Positions 1-8,465 of a DNA stretch of 64,000 nt are shown here, one piece after another (position 1 is the first letter of the stretch; every line of letters begins with the position of its first letter). The notes under the pieces are model-generated. The model saw only the letters and a list, made by a program, of their open reading frames with translations. It did not search any database and was not told the origin of the DNA. A program made the translations under genes and the position numbers. The stretch is from Exophiala sp. HKRS030 (Eukaryota; Ascomycota; Eurotiomycetes; Chaetothyriales; Herpotrichiellaceae), in contig JAHWDD010000009.1 in the NCBI GenBank assembly GCA_023897205.1, forward strand, positions 62,001 through 126,000. Reading direction: 5' to 3'.

Positions 1-869
1 GGTCCCAGCTCGGTAGACTGTATGAACTGAGCACTTTACAATTGCCCTGAGTTTTACAGCGGATGGTGTCTATCATGGAAATCGCAAACAAGTAGACTAT
101 GCGAGGCATGCCCGATTCTCTTGTTGTCACAGGTGTTACTAGATTTCGAGGGATGCCTACATGCGGGCGTGCTTGACACTTTGTTCCCTCTCCTTCAATA
201 CCGCCTATCCCGCAGTCTAGGCTCCCACACAAATGTTGTCCAGGAGGAGCGTCAAATGCATTTGTTGAACGAGACGGGAAGTGGCCGGAACGCCACTTGT
301 AAGACAATCTAGACAGCATCTTCCAGCTTGCCGGAGTGACCCTTCCTCTGAGCCTAATCTCTAGAGGCTTCTGCTCTTCTGCTCTTCTGCAAACGACCAA
401 AGTGAGCGCATCGGATCTATTGTCGGAGTATGGCCAGGCATACAAGCTTGCTGCTTCGTAGTTCAAGTCAACAGAGCGAGTATTTACCGGAGCGGGAGAC
501 TACCGAAATGCTTGGAACTTATCGGACTCAGTCCGCAATCGTCACGAAAAGCCACTTCAACCCCGGCCTTCGATCAGGTCGGGATGCACAGCCGGCTGCG
601 GGATGTGCCCCGTACTTTGATGCTTACCCCAGAGCGGATTTCGGTAGTTCATAAACCTGATTGAAGCGAAGACGCTCAACGTCTTCACAAATCGCAACAC
701 GACATGGACGACGAAGAACTAGATATAAACCGAAGACATGTCCATCAATCCAGAGAAACCAGCAATTCATGTTCCAGCTCATTCACAAATCCCTACTATA
801 TCTTCTATCCACAAGGGAAAGTTTCTTTGATCATCGATCTAGTGGAAAACTCCTATTCTAGCACCAGCT
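1..869. other. No gene recognised; upstream region of the MFS gene
   Basis: Only short open frames without conserved motifs are present. The last 150 bases are AT-richer and probably hold the promoter and leader of the transporter gene that starts at 870. No RNA gene or repeat was seen. Confidence 0.5.
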
Positions 870-2618
870 ATGGCACCGGCTTCGCGAGACACGTCGAGGT
901 TGTCCTTTGAAAAAGATGTCGCCGAAACAGTTGAGATTGCGAATCCCGAGGACCTTTATCTGGAAAGATATCCCTTGCTTCGGGACAAATCCAAGGAGGA
1001 TTTGGCCAAGCTCAACAAGTCGGTTTTGAGGAAACTTGATTGGAAGTTCCTCCCGTGCATCACTATGATGTTGCTCATGAAGTATGCAATTCACAACTTG
1101 GATTCCCCGTGAGGAAGAAATCCTTGCTAATGCGGTTTCGTTTCGCGCAGTTACCTCGATCGGATTAACGTCTCGAATGCTCGTCTTGCAGGAATGCAGG
1201 ATGATCTACGCATGACGGATGTGCAATGGTCTGCTGGCATCTCGCTCTTCTACGTCGGCTACATCATCTCCCAAGTACCAGCGAACGTCCTCATCGCCAA
1301 GGGTAAGCCTCGATGGATCATGCCGGGTATCATGCTTGGGTGGTCGGCGGTCACTATCTGCATGGCCGCGCTGAGCTCTGGTTGGGGCTTCATGCTTTGT
1401 CGCTTCTTGGTTGGAGTCACCGAGGGACCATTTGTACCGGCGGTGTCTCTCATGACATCCTCTTGGTACACGAAGAACGAGTCGCCTCTGCGAATGGGCA
1501 TCTGGCACGCGGGCAATATCGTCTCGAACATCATCTCGGGTCTCCTTGCTGCTGGGATCTTGACCAACATGGATGGAGTGGCCAACTTGCACGCTTGGAA
1601 GTGGTTTGTTCTGATTGAAGGTGAGTTTACTCCGTTCCCAGGGAATAAATCTGCTGTGTCGCTAATCTCTTGGTTTGTTTCTCCTTAGGAATCGTCAGTA
1701 TTCTCGTCGCAGTCAGCGGCTTTTGGCTACTACCGAACTTCCCGGACAACACGGGTACTTTCTTTATGAGCGAGGAGGAGTCTGAAATGGCTCAGTATCG
1801 CCAGCTTGTTTCGGCAGGCGGTATCTCCGAGGACGATGAAGGCGATATGTGGGGTGGTGTTTGGCAGGCATGTAAAGATCCGTATACCTGGATGTTCGCC
1901 ACTATGCATTTCGCCCTCATCATTGCTCAATCATTCAAGGACTTTTTCCCTTCGGTGAGTTCACACAACCGTGTCTTATACAGTAAAAGCCGTCTTACTG
2001 ATTTCGAACCCTCGCAGATCGTCGAGACCCTTGGGTTTTCCAAGATTGGAACCTATCTGATTCAAGCACCGCCATATGCCATTGCATATTTCGTTACACT
2101 TCTGGTCTCCTGGTCTTCCGGCAGAATGCTCGAGCACTGCTGGCACATTGTTGTCTGTATCTCCGTATGCATGGCAGGTGCTGTCCTCATGATCAGCACT
2201 CTAAACGTTGGAGCACGTTACTTCGGTCTCGTCTTGCTATGCTCCGGACCGTTCGTAGGCTTGAACGTAAGTCTTCATTTACCTAAAGAGAAAACCCCCT
2301 TCAGCCAACACTAACATCACATACTAGATTCAAATCTCATGGGAAACAACTGTCGTGCCACGACCTCGAACCAAGCGAGCTGCCTTGATCGCGATTGCTA
2401 ATTGCGTTTCATCTGTCTCTCACTGGTTCACGCCTTATTTCTTCTTGACGTCTCAGGAGCCGCGCTACCAGACCGGAGGCGGAGTTATCATTGCCGGCTG
2501 TGGCTTGACTATCATTGCCTGCTTGGTCACACGCTGGTGGAGTATGAAAAAGAACAAAGTCCTCATTGCCAGGGAAATTGAGACTGGAGCGCTCGCTGGA
2601 TGGCGGTATGCTACCTAA
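870..2618 (+). CDS. MFS transporter, allantoate permease (Dal5/ACS) family
   Basis: Five exons are inferred at 870-1081, 1151-1620, 1689-1954, 2018-2266 and 2328-2618, giving 495 residues. All introns have GT/AG ends (GTATGC, GTGAGT, GTGAGT, GTAAGT) and keep frame. Splicing intron 1 restores the anion:cation symporter signature NYLDRINVSNARLAGM in TM1, which identifies the Dal5/Tna1-type subfamily. The rest shows the expected 12 membrane spans, including GYIISQVPANVLIAK and the loop-2/3 segment GVTEGPFVPAVSLMTSSWY. The protein should be a plasma-membrane importer of a small carboxylate, vitamin or amide such as allantoate, nicotinate or pantothenate; the substrate cannot be read from sequence. 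The C-terminal cytosolic tail is short and ends in GWRYAT. Start chosen at 870 because it gives a normal-length acidic N-terminal domain. Confidence 0.92.
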
Positions 2619-3235
2619 AGGGACTAGACTGTTGTCTGATGTTGTCATGTTCACAGCACTTTTACAAAAATGGTCCTGCACAACGTGCAACACGAAATAT
2701 TACCATACGACTCTGCTAGAGGCACAAGGTGGATATTTGTTATGATCCAAGTCTTGAAATTATACAGGCCAGTTAGATCGAGCTATTAAGTGATGAACTA
2801 AGATGTTGCTCAAACGATCAAACGACTAACCATTTCCTCATGCCAATGACTTTTGAAAAGATACTTGTCACCATCGCAGAACGTACATGCTCAGAGCAAA
2901 TCAAGGATACAAGGCGGGCTGGTTTGACTCAAAATTAGTCCTGCTCCCTGACAAGTCGACCGAAGAGTCTGCACAACGCAGGCGTTGATGTAGCCTCAAT
3001 CGTGTGAAGCCGGCATTGATAGGACTGTGCTACTAGTGATCAAAACTTAGGACCGTGAAATACTACCGGACCCGGTTACTGGACGATATAACGATGCGAT
3101 GACCTCACTTGGAACGTTGCAGTGTATGTCAAAAAGGCAATTTTAGGATCTTTCTAGAATCACTCATGCTCTGATTACACGGAGAAGTTCCATGATCAGC
3201 ATTGCTGTTGGACACTTGGACGACAATGCTCGTAT
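2619..3235. other. Intergenic, convergent gene ends
   Basis: This stretch lies between the stop of the MFS gene and the stop of the minus-strand hydrolase. It is presumably two 3' UTRs. I see no gene or repeat in it. Confidence 0.6.
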
Positions 3236-4243
3236 CTATTTTTTAGTTGGGAATCGTTTGGTCACAAAGTCTCTGATGTGCTTCGCCGTTTCCTCGGGCT
3301 TCTCCATAGCTCCCCAGTGAGCGGCTTCGACAGATACCTCTTGGAGGTCGGGCAGTAGGCCAGCTTGCTTCGGAATCTCGATCAGGTCTTGGCGACAGAC
3401 AGCATCGCCCGTGTAGCCGATGAATAGCACGGGGACGGAGATGACATGGTTCCCGCCGGGAATCAACTTGTCGGACTCGTAGTGATAGTTCTCAATGTTG
3501 GCTTTGTACATTCTGGTCGGTCCGTCGAAGCCATCCTTTGAAAATTGCTTGAAGAATTCATCTTTCCATTCGGGTTGTTGTGCATAAGGTTTCAACGGTA
3601 CACGCTCATCGCCTTCAAGATATGCCTTCATGGCGCCTTTGACACAGAACATCTTCTTCATCCACTCATCGACGTCACCATGCAGGACTTCCCACATCCT
3701 TTCCAGCTTGCTGTCGATAAGCTGGGCACCGTCTTCGGCGCCGAATAGCTCCCAGTACGCATATATCGGGTATCCAAATATCTGCTCTGTCGTGTTGTTG
3801 ACAGTTGCCAAGTCGAAGGGGTGCTCCGACGGTATAATGTACGCCACGTTGAGCAGGATGACGGCCGAAAACAGATCTCGATGGTGCAGGTAGGTCCGCT
3901 GGACGATGGCCGCACCCCAGTCGTGGCCAATGATGATGGTAGATTCGGGCTTTTCGGCCTCAAGGATGTCGGCGAGATCGTCTGCCTGGCCTTTGTAATT
4001 ATACGCAGCCGTGTCAGTTGGCTTGTCGGTGCCAGCATAACCTAGTGTGTCAGGAACAATGATCTTGTTGGGCAGATCTCCGAGGTTGGCGATGACATTC
4101 TTCCACAGGTGTGCACTATCAGGGAAACCATGGATGAAGAACAATGCCGGTGTGGTTTTGCTCGATTCGCCGCCGGGTGAGACGTAGTAGGTGTAGTTGA
4201 ATCCTCTCTTGGTTTTAAGAGTCTTTTTGTGATATTCGTCCAT
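3236..4243 (-). CDS. Alpha/beta hydrolase, soluble epoxide-hydrolase type
   Basis: The 335-residue enzyme is intronless. The frame extends 15 codons further upstream, but the start MDEYHKKTL at 4243 fits the family better than the upstream MRKQQFK. The oxyanion-hole motif HGFPDS follows strand 3. The nucleophile elbow is GHDWGA, where Asp replaces Ser, the hallmark of epoxide hydrolases and haloalkane dehalogenases. The C-terminal catalytic His lies in AAHWGAMEKPEE, and the late acid is probably in the GYTGDAVCRQD segment. A cap domain sits between residues of about 145 and 260. The likely reaction is hydrolysis of an epoxide to a diol in the cytosol; the natural substrate is unknown. No signal peptide is present. 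Dehalogenase activity is a less likely alternative. Confidence 0.88.
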   Translation of the reverse strand: MDEYHKKTLKTKRGFNYTYYVSPGGESSKTTPALFFIHGFPDSAHLWKNVIANLGDLPNKIIVPDTLGYAGTDKPTDTAAYNYKGQADDLADILEAEKPESTIIIGHDWGAAIVQRTYLHHRDLFSAVILLNVAYIIPSEHPFDLATVNNTTEQIFGYPIYAYWELFGAEDGAQLIDSKLERMWEVLHGDVDEWMKKMFCVKGAMKAYLEGDERVPLKPYAQQPEWKDEFFKQFSKDGFDGPTRMYKANIENYHYESDKLIPGGNHVISVPVLFIGYTGDAVCRQDLIEIPKQAGLLPDLQEVSVEAAHWGAMEKPEETAKHIRDFVTKRFPTKK

Positions 4244-5049
4244 TATTATACACTTATCGTCAGAGGATTTGAATTGTTGCTTTCTCAAAATTCCGAGAGA
4301 AGAAGCTGTGTTTTCGATCTTAGCGAAGATGTGCCAAGTATATTGACTTGAGCTTTACCGAAGATTCTGATCTCACAACAGAATTCTAGGCATCAAGGTT
4401 GAGATCATAAGGAGCAGGTCAAATAACTTAATCTGCTGGCCTACCCTTTCTAAGCAATTTGGACACTTACCAAGCTCATGATATTACGAGATTGAATCCT
4501 CTTTTGCTCACGTCCTTTATGCACGCGGAACCGCGACTAATCACCGTCATCGTCTCATGACGGGTAAGGAGGGAATGGAAATATCAGCTCAAAGATGAGG
4601 AGGTCGTCAGCGATTACCTCGGTATCCGCCCCTCGTTTCGCTTAAAGTTAGAAATGGTGGTCGACGATACTCAATTTTCAGTAGAGGCTGACTCATTCAC
4701 GTCGATCAAGTGACACGAACCGTACGGCGAAGATACCCTCACGGGACAGATACTGTCGACAAGAGCCGACTGAGACTTGAAGTATCCTCGGGGCTGAAGT
4801 CAGCAGTTAGTCTCCCTTTCTCTTCTCAACGCTCCGTTTTAATTTGTAGAAGGAATATGCGGTGGTTTGACAACACAAAATGATCCGCCGAAACTAGTAC
4901 GGTGGATGTTATCTCACTTTACACAATCCTCGTCCGACCGCAACACAAATTCCATGCAACCAAAAGAGACACTGCGATGAGTCCAACTCGAGGCTACAAT
5001 TCTAGCCTTTAATACACAGCCATGCGTCTCATGCGACGTAGCGCCTGCC
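4244..5049. other. Divergent promoter region, no gene seen
   Basis: The region lies between two divergently transcribed genes and has no convincing coding frame. It presumably carries both promoters. No repeat was recognised. Confidence 0.5.
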
Positions 5050-6231
5050 ATGCCCCGGTCGAGAAAGGGATCCTCCGAGACATCCGATAGCAAAACCACC
5101 CCGTTTCCACGAATTGATGAAGAAATCAGTAGTCAGGAGAAAGATGGAGGAGCACCAACATCGCCCACTACAAGCACCAACACAACCCCAACACGGTCCA
5201 AGAGACGAGGTGATGGCGCTCCAGGACACAAAAGATCCGTGTCGGGAAACATCCTCTCTCGCCTGAGTTTCCTACGCACGGCTTCTGATCAAGGAAAACC
5301 CGGTGACAGCACAGACAAGGACAGCACGGACATCAATGGCGGCAGTGGCGGCGGCAATGCTGCTGCAGGAGGTCTATCCGGCCGCAGTGCCATGGCTGAG
5401 GCGCAGGCTCAAAGCAGCAAGAGGAAACGAAAGGGCTCGTTGCGCAAGACAGTGCTAGGAAAAGGGAGAGAGAGGAAGACTTCTGAGATGAAGAAGTCGC
5501 CGCTCTCCAGTGCCAACTCGACGCCTGTGCAAACACCAACCGAGGAACTGGCTCCGACGCCGCGCGCGAGCAGCACCGACCTGTCAAGCCCTGTGTCGCC
5601 CGAATCGCCGCCTTCGTGGCCATTCCGCACGCTCTCGAGAGTGTCCATCCCATCTATCCGCAGCAGCATCGCGTCGATCGACCCTGCTTCCTCTGCCGCG
5701 TCGATTATCAGTCCGACCATGCCTACGGACGCGTCAACTGACGACGAAGACCTGGTTCTCCCGCGCATGCCTTCGCTACGGCAGATTCCATCGGCCGCGT
5801 CCTCGTTCGGCGATTCTTATTTTCCAATCCAAGATCCGGTGCGTCGTATGTTTGGATCTCGCGCGAGGTCACCGCTCGCGTCGGCGCCAGAATCGGTTGC
5901 GGGGACGCCTCCTGCTGACGAAGGATGGGACTATTCGGAAACCGCGTTCTGGGGCTATGTCATACTGATCGTGACGTGGTTGGTTTTCGTCGTGGGCATG
6001 GGCTCCTGTTTCGGTGTCTGGTCGTGGGCATGGGATGTGGGCGAGACCCCATATGCACCGCCAGAATTGGAAGATGACCCTACGCTGCCGATTGTGGGTT
6101 ACTACCCGGCCTTATTGGTCTTGACATGTATCATGGCTTGGGTATGGGTTGTTGTTGCATGGGTGGGAATGAAATATTTCAGGCACGCAGACTTCAAGGG
6201 GATGATTGACAGATGCAAGTTTTGTTTGTGA
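5050..6231 (+). CDS. Ser/Thr-rich protein with two C-terminal membrane spans
   Basis: The 393-residue frame has no intron. Residues 1 to about 290 are low-complexity, rich in Ser, Thr, Pro and basic clusters (RKRKGSLRKTVLGKGRERK), and look disordered and phosphorylatable. The C-terminal 100 residues hold two hydrophobic spans, one around WGYVILIVTWLVFVVGMGSC and one around YYPALLVLTCIMAWVWVVV, separated by an acidic proline-rich lumenal or cytosolic loop (GETPYAPPELEDDPTLP). The conserved-looking part is this hairpin. I do not recognise the family with certainty; the topology and the GYYPALL segment resemble the PIG-P/Gpi19 hairpin, which is a guess. The ATG at 5050 opens the frame directly after upstream stops. 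Confidence 0.75.
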   Translation: MPRSRKGSSETSDSKTTPFPRIDEEISSQEKDGGAPTSPTTSTNTTPTRSKRRGDGAPGHKRSVSGNILSRLSFLRTASDQGKPGDSTDKDSTDINGGSGGGNAAAGGLSGRSAMAEAQAQSSKRKRKGSLRKTVLGKGRERKTSEMKKSPLSSANSTPVQTPTEELAPTPRASSTDLSSPVSPESPPSWPFRTLSRVSIPSIRSSIASIDPASSAASIISPTMPTDASTDDEDLVLPRMPSLRQIPSAASSFGDSYFPIQDPVRRMFGSRARSPLASAPESVAGTPPADEGWDYSETAFWGYVILIVTWLVFVVGMGSCFGVWSWAWDVGETPYAPPELEDDPTLPIVGYYPALLVLTCIMAWVWVVVAWVGMKYFRHADFKGMIDRCKFCL

Positions 6232-6479
6232 GTGAGAGAGTCGAGAACGCCGATGACCATTTCTACCTGAGCTTTTATCTTCCACTCCACTAGCGCCACG
6301 CTTATCCCTATGGTTTCCCGATACCTCTAGTCTTGCAAATTTGGTGAAAACGCTGTTGAGGACTGTTGTGCGTCCCCTTTTCCGTCGTCATGCCCCGAAC
6401 TCCAAGTGCTCTATCCCATCATTGACTAGATGCTTCGTCAAGCCGTCAGACAAACGATCACAAGTAATTGTTCAGGCAA

Positions 6480-7728
6480 TCACACTGCAACCGATATGCC
6501 ATTTGCCCTTCCATTCGGTGAGGTAGTCTCAAGATGTAGATTTTTGATCTTGTGTTGGAGATCCACTAGGTTGTCCTGACCCAGATAACCCGTATCAGAC
6601 TGAGGTTCTGGGAGAGGCGCTGGTGTCTGAGCTGGTGTGACGGCGATAGATGTTGGCGTGACAGCGCCGCCGCCGGGTGCTTTGGAGACCAGACCTTTGG
6701 ACCTCGCGAAGCCGGTCGAACGTTCGGTGGACGGGTCGTCGTCATAGAATTCATCCTTGATAGGCCTGACAAAGACTGTTTGTTTGCATATTGTGACAAT
6801 TGTGTTGGTGGGGACTGATAGCCAGTTGTGACGTTCGAAGGTTAAAGGCTCGCTCGCGACCAGAACCACATCTGAGGCCTTGTCCCGGCGCTCCATCTTG
6901 AATTGTCCTTTCGTTTTACCCTCGACCCAAGCGGTGCCGGAGGAGTAGTATAAACTAGCCGCTGCATCCGTCTTGCTGCTCACATAGCGGGTGACAATGA
7001 CCGAATGGCCATCTGTGACGGCGAAATTGAGGAGACTTCTCGTCTCGACATGATCAAGGCGGTGTTCGGCCGGGACGGCTTTGACAAAAGCATTGATCTG
7101 AGCTATGGTCTTCTTCATTGCCCGCCTCAGCACTTTGGTATCAAAACCTCCTTCAGGTTCGGAGCTGGGATCAACGCCTTCTTGTTCCAAGATGTGGAGG
7201 AATAAAGCAAAAGCCCACTCAGAGTCCGTACCGCCCTTGACACCGAGAAACCACTTGTCTGAGAGAGAGTCTGAGAGGGGACGTTTGACGTATTTCCACG
7301 CACCGATATTGCCATTGTGCATCCACATGAGAGTGTTGTGTTGGAAAGGGTGGCAATTGTTCTCCGCTAGAGAACCTTCAGTGGTGGCACGAACATGAGC
7401 GAATATCAGATGAGACGCAGTTTTGGGAGCGATTCGTTCTAGATTAATGCAGTTCCAAGCTGGAAGAGTTGACGTAAAGATACACGGGTCAGGCCCTAGC
7501 TCCGGTGCTGTATACCAGCCAACGCCAAAGCCATCACCATTAACGGGTCGCCGAGAGTCAAGGCGAAGTCGACTGTCATACGATTGTGTCAATATACTGT
7601 GAGAGGGCTCTGTGATGAGCTTTGAAAGAACAATCGGCGAAGAGCCTTTGTAGACCTGCCATCATACTGTTAGATAAGGAGGTCATGAGTCATCGCTGAG
7701 CATCAACACTTACAAGAAAGCGACACAT
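6480..7728 (-). CDS. DUG3: Class II glutamine amidotransferase, Dug3-like
   Basis: Two exons: a 16-nt exon 1 (7728-7713 region, MCRFL, last coding base 7714) and the main exon 7655-6480, joined across an intron 7713-7656 with donor GTAAGT. The result is 396 residues. The start in the micro-exon matters because Cys2 is the N-terminal nucleophile of this family; the long frame alone lacks it. Other family motifs are NGDGFGVGWY, AHVRATTEG, MWMHNGNIG and GGTDSEWAF. In yeast Dug3 works with Dug2 to degrade glutathione in the cytosol, and this is the likely role. The C-terminal 70 residues are low-complexity and not part of the catalytic fold. The gene is divergent from MGM1, sharing a 740-bp promoter region. 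Confidence 0.9.
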
Positions 7729-8465
7729 GAGTGCTGTTGAAATTTTGAGCAAAGGCAATAAAAGATATCAGAACTCCAAGGATCCCAGATCTACTTGTAA
7801 GGACATTGAGGGTCCCAGCTGCTCTGGTTTCTGCTTGGTGGAAGCTGAAGGTTGTTGATTGCTTTTGCTCGCGTGCCTGTGTCACCTAGCCTTGTCGGAT
7901 TGTCCCCAAAGGCCTCGTCGAGTAGATAAGATAATGCTGGGAAACCCAAAAATAGTTGAATAGATTTTCGAGCCTTTTAAGATCACAAAAGGGCCATAGG
8001 AGCACGACAGGGACAGGTCAATTTTGTCTCCAGCACACCGCTTTGTCGGACAGTTGGGCTGAAGTTGATTGTTTGATCCTCCAATATGATGAGTCGCCTC
8101 CCTTCCATGGTCGCTGCTCTAAGAATGACTTGCATGTCGTGCTCTGCCGTATCAGATGTTGCCATTTTCCAATCACATGATATCACGTGATTAAAGATAT
8201 CATTGCACGTGCACTCATCGGATCGAGCCATGGACTTCCGTCAACCTCTACGCTGTCACGCCGTGTAGTTGCCGTGTACCAAGGACTACTAGCGACATTA
8301 TCGTGGGTGTGGACTGTTTTTACCATCCAGTTCGGCTCCATCGATCCACCAACGTCATTCGTCCATATCACACTTGATCTATCCTTTCCAACCCTCAAAC
8401 ACACCACCTTCACCCACCTCATTATTCCTTTCCTACCGACCCTTCATGCTGGACCCAGACCTGTA
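7729..8465. promoter_or_regulatory. Bidirectional DUG3/MGM1 promoter with paired CACGTG boxes
   Basis: Two perfect CACGTG palindromes occur at 8184-8189 and 8206-8211, and a related CACATG lies at 8173-8178. The first is embedded in the longer palindrome TCACGTGA, the preferred site of Cbf1/USF-type bHLH factors in fungi. The open frame of MGM1 runs upstream through this region to 8187, but it lacks presequence character there, so I treat it as untranslated. Binding is inferred, not shown. Confidence 0.45.
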
